Assembly: GCF_026914185.1 (NCBI RefSeq)
Contig: NC_070565.1
Coordinates: 248,001 to 312,000 of the forward strand
DNA from: Puccinia triticina
Lineage: Eukaryota > Basidiomycota > Pucciniomycetes > Pucciniales > Pucciniaceae
Direction: 5' to 3'
DNA length: 64,000 nt
Shown here: in pieces, positions 43,905 to 56,600 of the stretch
Numbering within the stretch: position 1 is the first letter of the stretch
Layout of the letters: the number at the start of each line of letters is the position of its first letter
Position numbers and translations under genes: made by a program
Notes under the pieces: model-generated
Database searches by the model: none
Told to the model about the DNA's origin: nothing
What the model saw: the letters and a program-made list of their open reading frames with translations, nothing else

Positions 43905-46006
43905 GAGCCATCTCTCTCGTAAAAGGCGCGCAAGTACTGACCACCACCGGACCGCGCCCCCTCTTGTTCCACATATTTTTCTCTCTTTCTTTTTCGATTT
44001 TTCCTCCAGACCAAGCTGGTCTCGAACAAAGCGAGTCTTTGGCCTTTATATCAACGTAATATTGCACCTTGATCTTGACCTCCCAGGATCGATGATGCAT
44101 TTGCATCTAGGATATATCCACACCATTAATAGGAATTAGTATCCCGACCACTAGTAAACTGAAACTCACAAAATTGTATATTTAGATAAAAAAACAATTG
44201 TACATACAGACAATCAAATCTTCCTTTTCATCTTTCTTCAATCAATTTGATTTCACAATCACGCCAATCCAGACTTTTCGCCTAGTCAGGGGGACGCTTA
44301 TGAAATGACCAATCAGCGAGATATCGTTGGTGAAAAAGTGCGCATAATTTGTTCAAAAACCGAGTCGAGGGAAAGAAAGCCAGCGCATCTTCCCTTCCAA
44401 AAGGCTAGAAATCCAGCTCTTTTAAATGCGCGAGCTACAGGCCGTCTCACTACGGCACTTTTTCGAGTTCCTCTCAGGCAAACAATGCCGTAAGTTCCTC
44501 CCTGCGATCGGCAGAAATTCGTTCACCACCCAGCCTCAACTTGGGTGGGCTTTCCTCAGTCAGGATCATTCGATATCCGTGTAGATCAACCGGTCCAGTT
44601 TACCCCCCTCTCTGGTTTCTCCGAGGAGGACTCAGGAGGACAGCGAGTGGGGTGAATGACTTCGAACGACGGCGGGAGGGTATTAAACGACAGAATACTT
44701 CCGCCACACTTCTTTGTTTTTTTTGGGGGTTCGCAGGAATCGGATGAAGAGTGATCATGTGCTTCAGAATATTTGTATGTACATCAGGCGAGAAGATGCC
44801 AGCGGAAGTCTTGCCTCACTCATCTGAGCAATTATCTTTACCAAACCACATCGCCTGCGGCATCGGCTCAATTTCATTGCATCGCCTCAAGTCCGACTAA
44901 TTTGGATTCAAGCAAACTAAAAAGGGCACCTTTCGAGACGGCAGCAGAACATATATTGCCTCATGCACAGATTTGTGTTGTAAGGGTCGGATTGATCGAT
45001 GCAAGGTACGGGGTGATCACTTGGTATGCGCGCTCGTTTACAAATGCAACTGTTTATGCCTCCTTTGCGTAAGGCGAGCCTGACAGGGCATGTTTATCCT
45101 CGATTATCCAATTTCGCTAAATCCAGATTCCAAATACTCTGGGGTGTGTTTGTACCGCGAAGATAAGCCAGATTTTTTTTTTTTGTTTCGAGACTGCCGT
45201 TGGACTCGATGGGGATCTCGTTTGTATAGTCTTCAGAAAGTATGTATGTCAGAGACTTCAACCAGCAGAATTTTAATCTGACATTATGTGATCCAACTCT
45301 TGTACTTGCTCATCGGGCTATGTGGAATTAGGATCCAGGAAGCGACGTCTCTTATTTGGAACTGCCAAGTCTCAAGCCATTCGATCAGCCAGCAGGTGCA
45401 CCCTCGCTGATTATGACGTAGGGCCTAGCCGTTTCGAATTAGAGTGATGCTGTCGAGTTTGGCCGTGTTTGATCCACCTCAGGTACGGGTAGGCCCGTTT
45501 TCGTAAAAGGTTAACAAAGGAATCTTTGCCAAGTCAAGTTCATGGTTCGATTGCTTTGGATTGTTACTATTAGTGGCTTTTTCTGAAATTTGGACAACCC
45601 TCGGCTTTTCAATCGGCAATTGTTTACACTTTTGGCTATTTTCTCTGATTTTGCTGTGCCTATCTCTGCCATAGTTATTTATAGAGTTAAATTTCCCCAT
45701 AGGGTTCGGATTCTCCTCCCCCTCCTCTCTCTCTCTCTCTCTGCAACAAGTAGCTTATTTCTATTTTAGAAAGCCCCCCTTAGTTACTATTAAGCTCCCG
45801 ACAGCCTCTTCATTAGTCACAAGAGTGGAGAGAGCCTACAAAAGAGGAGAGACAAAAAATAAAAGAGAAACAAAATCACTTCAACAGAAATCAATCCACA
45901 CCCCCGAGTCCAACGATAGTCTTGTTATCAACTTCCTCCAATCCAACTGAGTCGCCTCCGTCTTACATCTCCCCATTCCAGCTCAAAGCAATATTCCTTC
46001 ATCATC
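43905..46006. other. Intergenic, 2.1 kb
   Basis: No gene supported. A CT microsatellite at about 45720-45742 and purine/pyrimidine-rich DNA to 46000 probably belong to the promoter and 5' UTR of the amine oxidase gene. Small open frames between 44300 and 45280 have no recognisable features. Confidence 0.35.
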
Positions 46007-48187
46007 ATGGCTTCATATAACCAGGATAGTCAAGTCTCCGCGAACCGGAATCGTGTCAATCATTCTCCAATCGATGTTCTTGTTATCGGCGCGGGAATTT
46101 CCGGTCTCACTGCTTCACTTGAGTTAGTGCGCGCCGGGCACCCGGTGACGATAGTGGAAGCCAGGAATCGAGTAGGTGGAAGGATCGATAGCCATGATTG
46201 GTCCAATGGCACGATCGACCTGGGTGCTAGGTAAATTGTGACTCCGAAGTTTAAGCGAGCAGTCATTCTCTCATTATGTACCCTTTTTTGTCAAGCCTGA
46301 TGAATCCACACCACTTGATATATAATGGTATGTTGGGAGGTAAATTTTCTCGAGCTAACAGCCACCCCAATTGTTTCTTTGGCAGCTTCTTACACGGGGT
46401 CGACGGAAACCCGCTAGTTGACCTACTCAAACAATTCGATGAAGTTGAGCAATTCTTCCCCTTTCTTGAGACCGGCTGGACTAGGACTGGTCTGCAATGC
46501 ATCCTAACAGACCGGTTGATGGCTTGTTGTGAGGACACCCTACTGACGTCGATGAACGCAGCCTCTTCATTTCGAGAACGAGACAGATCCGATCAAAATC
46601 TATCCGAACCAATGTTCGTCAAGCCCACCACTTTCGTTTGCAGCGGTCTTTTTAGTGCGATCCAATCCGGACCGAGCTCGTGTAACTGACATTTGCTTTA
46701 ACTTGCCATCAGCCGACAGATTGTCCGACCAAACGTCAAAGGAACTCTATGATCATGCCAACGAGACCTTCTTCTCCACTGCCAGATCGTTTTCTCAATC
46801 AACCCTGTTACCACATCCACATACTCCTACGTCTTCTGGTGTGCCCTACAATCCGCCCCCGAAATCTCTATACGATTTCTTATTGGAGTCGCCAACCTCT
46901 CCATTGTATAAAAGCCATCATACAGCCGACCAAAAAAATATCCTGCAAGAGATCGTCCACTCGTTAGATTCGTGGACCGGCGCGACATCGGACCAAGTCT
47001 CACTGAAGTGGTGGGGTTTTGAGAAGGAGTATACCGGTGAGGATGCGGTCTTGCCCAATACATACATGAATAGCTTGATCAAAAAGATGGCCCGCGAATT
47101 CGAGAGCTTGGGAGGCCGCATTCTCTTGCAATCTGAGTGTGAGCGCATTCAGCTCCAGATCCCAACGGGTCGGATACGAGTAAGAGTTGCTGGGAAGCCA
47201 GAGGAGATCGAAGCCGGCTGTTGTGTGTGCACGCTCCCTCTCGGCGTCTTGCAGGCCAAAGCTGACATATTCGATCCCCCGCTTCCACCGCGACGATTAC
47301 TTGCTATCTCGAGAACTGGTTTCGGCCTGCTTAACAAAATCGTCGTCCGCTACAACACCTGTTGGTGGCCCAGCACAGCGCGCTGGTTCGTCCTCTTGCC
47401 AGCCGAGGCTGAAAGTGAGACGGACTCAGAGAGTGAAGGAAGTCATCCCTCGCCCGACAGCTCGATCACATCGGCCAGATCTTCGACTCCTGAAAATCAT
47501 TGGCCATCCCCCGCAATGAGCGGAACAAAAAACTCTAACTCAAGACCGGAATGTTCGGCACTCTTCTCAAAAGGCGTCAAGGTTCAGAATTACGTGCCCA
47601 TCACCGGCGAGCCGGTATTGGTTTTCTATCTGGGAGCGGAAGCGGGGGAAGCGGTCGAGCACTTTACAAATGAGCATGTTGCTGAACTTGTCCATGAAAA
47701 GTTACTCTCGCAAGTTCCAGTAGAGGAAAGAACCGTGGACTATCCAGAAATTCCGATCGAATGTCTCGTCACTCGCTGGAGGAGCGATCAATACGCGAGG
47801 GGCTCATATTCTTTTATGAAGACCAAAACTTCTCTCAAGTTTAACGACCATGGCGAAGTAGAAGATCAAGAAGACTCAAACCCACTCGACTTGATGGAGA
47901 TGAGCAAACCTCTTTGGGATGGTAGATTGGGATTCGCTGGAGAGCACTGCTCAGTAGACCACTACGGTACCTTTTTTCATGCACAATTATATTCCAAGGC
48001 TCCCCAGTTGATTTGAGATTGATTTTTCTCTTCTGCGCCTCGAACAGCTTGCGTCCATGGACCTTATATGACTGGATTGGAAGAAGCTCATCGCATCCAG
48101 TCCAACTACCACAAGTTCAACCCTCATCCAGAACAGGATCAAAAAGACATTTCCAAGTTGACGACGAGCTTCGACCAGCTCATCTGA
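46007..48187 (+). CDS. Flavin-containing amine oxidase (polyamine oxidase type)
   Basis: Exons 46007-46230, 46386-46528, 46713-47966 and 48048-48187 give 1,761 nt in phase, 586 residues. The 46529-46712 intron is the least certain join. The N-terminus has the FAD-binding VLVIGAGISGL (24-34) and VEARNRVGGRI. The first splice rebuilds SFLHGVDGNPL. Later landmarks are LKWWGFEKEYTG, VRVAGKPEEIEAGCCVCTLP, RRLLAISRTGFGLLNKIVVR, ARGSYSFMKT, LGFAGEHCSVDHY and, in the last exon, CVHGPYMTGLEEAHR. This is the pattern of polyamine oxidases and related Fms1/LSD-type oxidases, which oxidise spermine or spermidine and release hydrogen peroxide. A Ser/Glu-rich insert (EAESETDSESEGS and following, about 60 residues) interrupts the substrate domain. 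No signal peptide or peroxisomal SKL is visible. Confidence 0.85.
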
Positions 48188-48615
48188 GAGGGTGAAGCTC
48201 AACGGCCAAGACTCAACCCACCAGTTGAAATACGGAAACTGCCCTGGATGATTTTTTTTTTTCACTCGAGTGTCCCACACATAAATCAACATCTTGTTTG
48301 GTTCTGAATTTAAATATATATTCATGTATTAATTTTGAATCCCTTGAAATCAAAAGAATAGTTGAAGAGGATGAAAACAAAATGAATAAATGTAAAATCA
48401 AGACAACTTTGTATGTACTTGAATTGTAAAACATCAAAAATGACTCTTGTTCTTTTTATCATTCTTGTTAGTTTCAATTGTATTGCCAAGGAGAAAACAA
48501 GAAAACTAAATACACAATGTACCATAAAAAAACAAGATAAACCTTACTCAACTTCAAATATTATAACTGTGTTTCCTGGCACACTTGCATCCCGGCTCCC
48601 AATGAATATCCATTA
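48188..48615. other. 3' flank of the amine oxidase gene
   Basis: AT-rich DNA with AAATATATATTC near 48311, a possible polyadenylation signal. No gene seen. Confidence 0.35.
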
Positions 48616-49790
48616 GCCCGGTTCACATTGGCAACTTTGAACCTATTTTTATCTGATTTTATCATAAAATTTTGACAAATTTTTAAATCATCAGAAAAAG
48701 TGGTTTCAGAAGAATCTGACCAACTTGAAAAAAATGATAAATTTTAATGACAAAATGGATAAAAATGGCCTTAAAAATCCAATATCCCGGTTCACGTTGG
48801 GCTTTGACCAGCAAGATTCAAATTAGAATCATGCGTGTTTAACGTCAGCTCTTGCTGAAAGTCGGACTCACACTGTCAGCCTTAGAGTCAACACAGTTGA
48901 CCTAAAACTGCCTTTTATATCCATTTTATACCTAAATGTGCTCATATCTTTTTAACCTTAAGACATAAGGTTGTTTTGACTTCAGATTCTGTTTTCTCAT
49001 GCAATTTTGACCCTAGTGTTCACTGATCACTTTACAATATCTCTACTCCTTCATAGAGTTTGTGGTTTGTGACACACATGCGCAGCAGCGCCGTGTAGTT
49101 GCGCCTGAGCGCTCCCAACCACATGTACATGTGTGATTATGTCATCCAACTTTGAAAATTTTCGAAGTCAGGATCCCCAATGCAGCTGGAGGATCCACAG
49201 ACTTCAGCACACCAGAACCATACCCCAGAGACACCCAGGATCACTAACCAGAGGCCACTTCACTCCCAGTATCACTACAGGATATTGACAGTAAGTACCC
49301 TCTTCTACTGACCTTGTTTATCTCAGAGGAAACTCTGTTGCTCTTGACTGCTCTCTCCCTGCTTCTGTTTCTCTCTTCTGCTTCAAAAGATCTATAGGTT
49401 ATCTCTTGTTAAGACCTTTAAAACCAGAGCAGAGTAGTCATCCTACTTCTGAATCCCACCACCGTTTCCTTGGTGTGAGTGGAGACTGTTGCATCTCTAG
49501 CACAGTTGGCAGCCTACTTTTCTAGGTAGAGCTTGGCCCATATTAAATCAAAACTCAAAAGATCAAGTTTCTCTCTTCTCAGTTTCTCTCTTCTATTTCT
49601 CTTCTCCTCACTGCTTGTATTTCTTTATCCCCAGAAATTCAACCAGTGTCCTTTTTTTTTGTGTCCTGTTGTCACATAAGAGACTCAGGCTCACACACAC
49701 GGCCATTTTTAAGCTTTTTAAGCTTACTTTTTTATTGATCAGCAACACAATTTTAGTTGGGGGCATAAAATGCCCCAACGTGAACCGGGC
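48616..49790. mobile_element. 1,175-bp TA-flanked inverted-repeat element, non-coding
   Basis: Left end GCCCGGTTCACATTGG and right end CCAACGTGAACCGGGC are complementary with one mismatch in 16, and TA dinucleotides flank them (48614-48615, 49791-49792). An internal copy CCCGGTTCACGTTGG lies at 48785. A further partial copy, GTGTGAACTGGGCTA, directly follows the right end. The TA flanks suggest a Tc1/mariner-like transposase in trans. Only chance open frames inside. Confidence 0.6.
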
Positions 49791-49806
49791 TAGTGTGAAC
49801 TGGGCT

Positions 49807-50506
49807 ATTGCCTTCCCAATTCTGCAAACATGGTTTTTTTTAGAATGGCTTGTACACTCCGGGTTATGTTGACAAGGCTTGAATACCAAACCCAATGTGT
49901 GTCCATCTCAACATCCATTTGAGGCAATCAGACTTATATCTGAACAGCCAAATCATTGTCTGAGGTTGAATCTCTCCAGCATTTGTGCCTCATGATTCCC
50001 CAAAGAATATTGATGCATCCAAATTCAATACAACTGGTACCAATTTCCTGTGAGCTTGATACAAGTGTTGCATTGTGGCAGGTGTATGTAAATCACAATT
50101 TTCTCCCTGCAGAAGAGACTCAAATCCTGTTTAATAGATTAGCAAAACCAAGTGGGATGGCCACTGGTAGGAGCAACATTTGATATGTAATCAATCACCT
50201 AAAAAATTTGAGGATATTTGGTCAGGGTTTCTTAAAGGAGATGTACAACCCAAATGCAAACTCACAAGTAGTCAAAAATGTGATACCACATGCCTATGTG
50301 AATAAAAATGTTTTGGTGAATGGTAAGCAGAAGCAAACCATTTAGAAGCAAACAATTTCTGCAGTGCAAGTGCAGTGCAGTGTGAGATGCAAAACTAATC
50401 ACAACTTAATGGTGCATGCAATTATGCATGTAAATAAAAAAAAAGCATTAAAATTATGTTAGAGGATAATCCCAAAACAAAAAAATTAAATCACTTTCCA
50501 AGAGGA
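49807..50506. other. Non-coding, AT-rich
   Basis: Seven hundred base pairs with no gene, repeat boundary or RNA that I can support. Confidence 0.3.
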
Positions 50507-50954
50507 TTACTAAACAGACCTACTTCGCGCACTGCGAAAAACTCTTTGCGCACTGTGGGGGTCGTCATCTTGACGTCCCGCCCCCAGTGCGCGCTTCCGC
50601 CACGGCTCTTCGCGCACTGCACAAGAAGACCAACATTTTCCAGCTGTTTTTTTTTCTATAAATCATTGAAGGGGGTTATTATTACCTCCCTAGAATTTTC
50701 CTGAGGTGCTTGTGTCTTGAACTATAACTCTCTTACCGCCTCTCTTGGCTGATACTCTGTATGTAGCCGCTCGCGGCATGATCACATACTGGGGGCTGTC
50801 CTTTCAACAGAGGAAAATTATGAAATAATTAATGAAAAAAAATAATCCTTCGGTCCCCTCGGGGGATGTCCGGCAAGGGGAATGAACCCCGGGGGTCTCA
50901 CACTAAGATACTGTACATCATACTTTAAACTTTTCACCCTGCCGACAAACGATA

Positions 50955-53900
50955 ATGGATCCTCTTGCCGCTACTCCTGCCTCACCGGACACGAAAAAAG
51001 GCGACAAATCTTCAACAACTGACGATGATCCTCCAGAAGAAATAGCCCGCAAACGTGCCGAGATAGCATCCGGATCGGCTGGACTGAAGGCTGCCCCTGG
51101 CGGGCCGATGGCTGTTCAGCCTAGTGTCGGGCCCCCAAGCGTGCCTAAGATTGATCCGAACCTGGCAAACGCTCAAAAAAAAAAAGACTTGTATCAAACC
51201 TCGCAGGCTGAAGCCGATCCTGTGGTAGCCGACAACCGTTCCAATACTCACTTCAATAAATCCTTGCCGGGGCCTATCGGAGATCCTTCTGGCCTTGTAC
51301 GCACAAGAGCAACCAACGAAACCGCAACAGAAGCTGACTCTGAACTCAATCTTACGATTCCAGCGCCCCCCGAACAGAGCTACGTGTCGAGGAAGGAGTG
51401 CTACGACAGTATCCAGAAGTGGGCCCTAGAAAATGGTTATGCCATTGCTACTGCTAGATCATACCCTTTCAAAGGTTCAACTCGAGTTGTTTATCAGTGC
51501 GATAAGTCTAGCTATTATCGGCCTCATCAAAAATATGTAAACGACACTCTAGATGACGAGAACCTCGATGCTCAGCCGGATAATACTCAGGAAGCGAAAG
51601 AACATGAAAAAGATCCTCTCGGCGAAAAGAAAAACAATCCTCTAGATGCTCCTTGGTACAACAAACAAGAAAAGAAAGACTTGACTGCTTTGAAACCCAA
51701 AACAAATGTTGGGCTAACTCGCAAGGCCATGTGCCCATTCCGCTTGAATCTAACACATAACCTAGATACCGACAAGTGGGACTTGGAAATCAAAAACTCA
51801 GCCCACAATCACGCGCGGTCAGACCATCCTACATCCCACATCATCCACCAAAGGCTCACAGCCAATCAAATCGAAGAGGCCAGAAAGTTCCAAGCTGCAG
51901 GAGTTATGCCAATCAAAACAAAAAACTCTTTGATGAAATCTAGTTCAAATCCACTTATGGCGCCGTTGAGAGCAATCCACAACTTCATTACCGAGAAAAG
52001 AAAAAGGAACTTGAAGGAAGATCCCCAATGTTGGCCATGATTGATTGCCTCAGATCCAAATCTTTCAATTGCCAAACAAAATCCACCTTTGATATCAGAA
52101 CCGGCTCTGATCACTTGTCAGCTTTGTTTTTCACGCTTCCCAAATCTCTAGAGCTAGCTTTGAAGCATCTGTACTGCCTTCAGATTGATGCAACTTACAT
52201 GACGAACCTTTACGACATGCCTCTGTTACACATCGGAGGTATCAACTCGTGTAACTGATCATTCACCCTTGGGTTTTGCTTTCTTGCCAAGGAAGAGAAG
52301 ATGGATTTCACTTGGGCGTTGCAACAGCTCAAAGTGGCACTTCAACCTCACATCCCTTGTGTCATCCTTACCGACAAGGAGTCAGCCCTCATGACTGCAA
52401 TTCAAACTGTTTTCCCAACTACCCGCAACCTCCTGTGTCAGTGGCACATTGCCCAAAACCTGTTTGCTCACTGTCGTCCTATCCTCGGCGATGAGGGTTA
52501 CAGGAAATTCCGCCAGGCATGGAACTGTCTTTTGTTCTTGAGATCGGCCGCCATTTATGCAAAGAACTATGTCAAGTTAGAGTCAACGTGTACACCTGAA
52601 ATCATGGCTTATCTCACAAAAAACTGGTTCCCTCTGAATGGCAAATTCATCCGGTACCTGATCAATGATGTGCTTCATTTTGGGAATGTCACCACATCAA
52701 GAATCAAGAGCCTTCACGCCTCCATCAAGCGGTTCCTCAAAGGAAGAAACTTGTCAAGGCACACCACGATCTCTGACATGCACAATGCAATCAAACATCA
52801 GCTACACAAGCTCATGATTGAATGCGCAACTCAAAAACATGTTCAAATCAGCAAACTACCCAAAGTACTCAGTCGCCTCAGTGGCCAGATTTCTCACCAC
52901 GCACTTCAAACAGCCCAATGTTTGCTATCTTCTGACAAATCCCGGGAGTACAAGAATTGTTCTCACAAGTCTTACATGGGGATTCCCTGTGCCCACCAGA
53001 TGCAAAAGCTAGAAGCAGATGGTCTTTATGTGGATATCGATTCTATTCACAAGCAGTGGCATCTTCCAGAAAAATTGGTATGTTTCTTTCTCTTTTGGTT
53101 GTCTTGATCTCTTGGCTTTCTGATTCAACTGTTCCCCTTTTTTGTTTACAGGAGATCAATATCTCTCAGCAAACTCAGACTGCTCCTTTGCCTAGCGACA
53201 AAGACTACGAAAAAATATTCCTCCGAGAGATCTACGAGCGCTTTCAGAAGCTGCCCACGCACGACAAGCCCAACTGCATCAAGGAATTCACTCAGTTACT
53301 CGACCAATCACATTTCCTGAAACCCCTCAAAAATCCTATCAAACAACCACACAAAGGCCGTCCACCAGGGGCGGTCAACAAGCCCAAACAAGAATCACAA
53401 AAATCAACCAAACGTGATCCTTCGGCATGGGAGTACCAAGTACCAAAGAAGAAGCCAGGTCAAACACCAAACAAGAAATCCCCGACTGGGGAGCCCGGAA
53501 TTGGTGAAACTGTAGAAAAGCGCAAGCAAGGAAGACCTCAAAAGATGCCCAATGAAACTGTTGGAACTAAACGGCAAAGTACCGTGGTGGCAAAGGTCAG
53601 CTGCATCTCCACTGCCTCATCAACTTCTTATGTGCTTTTGTTCGCCGCTAACATTCCTGGCTTACTTGAATTCAACCAGAAAAAATCAAAACACCTCAAA
53701 AGATTGATCTCGGAAAGCTCATCAAGCAAGTCCGATAACAATGAGCTTCCCGCCGATCCATTAGAAATAGTAACCGTAAGCCTTGTAATCAGTCTTGATT
53801 GAGATGTTTACTGATTCAAATCTATATGCAACAGAGGTCGGGGAGGGTCGTGCGAAAAACTAGTCAACAAACAAAGTCGGCTGTAGCTTTGAAAGAAGAT

Positions 53901-54691
53901 GGAAGCCCCAATGACAATGACAAAGAGTGGAAATCAGATGTACAAAGCACGGATCAAGAAGAAAGCCACGATGATGCATCCAAAACCCACAACAAGGACA
54001 ATGCAGCAAAAAGTGATCAAGAGCAGCATGATGCTGAAAACCCGGACAGCGAGCAGGTTGATGATGCAGAGGAGGAGGAAAACTGGGTCAAATTCAATCA
54101 GGTAAGAGCTCATAAGCAATCTCTCATGTAACTACCTTTGCAGATTCAGACTAAAGATTGGTTTGATTTACATTCTATGCTGTGGCAGGTGCATCCTTTT
54201 TATTGTTTCGTTAATGCAACAGTGAGGCATAGTATCTCAAGGTTATTCAACGTTGACGGCGACGGTCACTGTGGTTTCAGATTGGCAGCTGTAAGCATAG
54301 GTCTAGAAGAAGGATCTTGGCCAGACATTTGGAGGGACATGTTAAAACAGATGGATCTTCATGCTGTCTACAAGGACAAATTTGCATCTCGACAATATCC
54401 GATTTGATTCCTTTTGACCAATTACAATCCAATCTCAACTACTTCCGTTCCCCTGCCCAAACAACGCAATATTGGATGAACTTCCCTCGGCATGGCGATC
54501 TTCTGGCCAATGCATTCCAGAAACCAGTTATTCATATTTCCAACCTGATTATTGCGACTTTCCTCCCTTTGTCGCACGGCCCAACCACCAATCCACCGAT
54601 ATTCATTGTGTATATCAAAGGTAAGTATCACTTTAATGCTTTCCAGTTTGAGGGAAGCATTTATCCTGCTCCAAATATCAGTCCACATTGA
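50955..54691 (+). pseudogene. MULE transposase with C-terminal OTU-type domain, disrupted
   Basis: Starts at ATG 50955 with a Pro/Thr-rich leader, then a FAR1-like zinc-binding region (SRKECYDSIQKWALENGYAI, YQCDKSSYY, CPFRLNL, IKNSAHNHA). The MULE DDE domain follows: LQIDATYMTNLYDMPLLHI, LAKEEKMDFTWALQQL, CVILTDKESALM and NLLCQWHIAQN. A CAHQMQKL segment of SWIM type comes next. After an intron at 53088-53151 there are AT-hook-like GRPPG and QGRPQK motifs, an acidic region, then an OTU signature VDGDGHCGFR and, downstream, KYHFNAFQF with a candidate catalytic His. Further introns lie at 53596-53679, 53776-53834 and 54102-54143. Lesions: a frameshift near 52030, TGA at 52256-52258 and a frameshift near 54395. 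OTU domains are ubiquitin-chain proteases; their role in transposition is unknown. Confidence 0.85.
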
Positions 54692-54795
54692 TTTAAATGG
54701 AAAAGCGAGGATGCCAAAGAGTGGGAAAATTTTATCCAGTTAAATCATGATGAATGGGATAGAAGATTTCCTCAAGATCCCACTGTTGTTGCCGC

Positions 54796-55113
54796 GCACC
54801 CCTTATATCTCATGTTATCATGACACACTATTGCCAAGAAATTTATGGCGCGGAAAATATCCACAATGAAAACATTTCTGAAATTTTGGGACTGTTTGGG
54901 TGTGTAACAAAAAAGATATACAGTTAGCAGTAATTTTCCTACTAAGCCTGCCATGCACCCCTTATATCTCATGTTATCATGACACACTATTGCCAAGAAA
55001 TTTATGGCGCGGATAATATCCACAATGGAAAAATTTCTGAAATTTTGGGACTGTTTGGGTGTGTAACAAAAAAGCTATACAGTTAGCAGTAATTTTCCTA
55101 CTAAGCCTGCCGC
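54796..55113 (+). repeat. Two tandem 159-bp units plus partial third
   Basis: GCACCCCTTATATCTCATG begins units at 54796 and 54955, and a truncated third start GCACCCCTTAT lies at 55114. The two units differ at only a handful of positions. They sit between the transposase gene and the right inverted repeat of the Mutator-like element. Confidence 0.85.
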
Positions 55114-55503
55114 GCACCCCTTATTGTCTGGAAAAAATTCTGGAAATTATTAGATCATGAATTTGCACATGTACCATGATACTGTGAAACTTTTGGGGCT
55201 ACTGGGGCACAGGAAGCGATATTACAGGTCCCTGCCGCATTAAAATATGATTATTTCATCTCAATTTTCTCTAGGCTCAAGGAGACCACCAAATGACTTG
55301 ATTATTTTTTGGGGGGGTCATAAAAGGTCGTTTTATCGACTCATCAAAAAATATCTCCAGAAAATTAAGCCGTTCTTTTGGGGGAATGCACAGTGCGCGA
55401 AGAGCCGTGGCGGAAGCGCGCACTGGGGGCGGGACGTCGAGACGACGACCCCCACAGTGCGCGAAGAGTTTTTTGCAGTGCGCGAATTAGGTCCGTTACT
55501 AAA

Positions 55504-56296
55504 AGCACCAAAGTTAGGGTATGAACCTCAAGACCAATGATTAGATAGATGCTAATGCCCTATCCCACTTCTCTAGACAAAGTTACTGAAGAAAAGACTA
55601 CACTATGAAAAAAACTTCAGAAACTGCTGTCAGTTGACACACAATAACCAGGTTCATACTTGGAAATTTACCCAAGCCATGTTCATACTTTGGCCCTTAC
55701 CCAGGTTTTTCCAGGATCATTGTATGTACTTTTACAAAAAAGGATACACATATTATGCTACAGCTAGCTTTTTAGATTTTTAATTTGGCAATTTTTTTGG
55801 CTGCTACGCTCCTACTACAATATTAAATTTTAATAGGACCCTGGAAACCTCTGAAGTAGGTGGATACTGTAAATGTATGGATATTTCCATTTTTTTCTAC
55901 AAAATGGTTGCATGAAGTTTGTTGGGAGTGCTCTTCATGTAGTCTGCTTCAATCTTATCTTTCACTCTCATTTCACAGTATGTGACACTTAGTATTTCAT
56001 TTCACTCTCCTACTTAACCTGGAGTAGCAAGCTTTTGGAAAGTCTTTTCCTCATCCTCTCCAACACACTCATCATTTTGTGCTTGCTGCTTCAGTTTGGT
56101 TTCTTTCTCTTCATATTGTTTCTCTCTATGTGTTTGTAATAAACTCATCCTTTCCAACAAACTCATCATCTCGTGCTTGCTGCTTCAGTTTTAGTAACCA
56201 GGGAAGCTTTGGGGGCACTCCCCAGGGAGTGCCACAGATGAATTTGGTGTTAGTTTCTGTCTAAACTGAGGCACAAGTCCTTACTATCTGATGTTT
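55504..56296. other. Non-coding with a partial terminal motif
   Basis: No gene. At 56204-56240 GGGGGCACTCCCCAGGGAGT, then GCCACAGATGAATTTGGTG, resembles the inner half of the giant element's left end. It may be a solo or truncated terminus. Confidence 0.35.
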
Positions 56297-56463
56297 GAAT
56301 TTTTTGAATCACTTGGCAAGACAAATAGGCCAAAATAGGCCACTCTAATTTGGATTGATATGTAACTATTCAATGTGATTGAATTTTTTGAATTACTTGG
56401 CAAGAAAAATAGGCCAAAATAGGCCACTCTAATTTGGATTGATATGTAACTATTCAATGTGAA
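56297..56463 (+). repeat. 84-bp tandem duplication
   Basis: GAATTTTTTGAAT, then ACTTGGCAAGA and AATAGGCCAAAATAGGCCAC, occurs at 56297 and 56381 in the same order, nearly identical. Function unknown. Confidence 0.85.
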
Positions 56464-56600
56464 CTATCATTTGCCCATATTGAAGGCAAGTTTTGTTGAG
56501 TTGTCTGTTAGTCTGCTACCATGATGTATCACCACAGTATGGAGGGCTGTCGGATCAACCCATGAGCACTACCAACCAACCACCCAGCTGGCAGCCACAA

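Larger units (their letters stand above)
50515..55495. mobile_element. Complete Mutator-like element, 4,981 bp, 8-bp target duplication
   Basis: Terminal inverted repeats of at least 110 bp, GC-rich and full of GCGCACTGC words, occupy about 50515-50630 and 55385-55495. TTACTAAA is duplicated at 50507-50514 and 55496-55503. The interior carries a FAR1/MULE-type transposase gene and, near the right end, two 159-bp tandem units. Long inverted repeats with an 8- to 9-bp duplication define the Mutator superfamily. The arms differ at few positions, so insertion was fairly recent, yet the gene is already broken. Confidence 0.85.

Noticed and set aside
46276..46689. Continuous frame through 46529-46689 as amine oxidase coding sequence
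   Set aside because: It ends in a stop and leaves the next exon out of phase; a GTGAGG donor at 46529 and CATCAG acceptor at 46712 restore phase, though this needs transcript proof.
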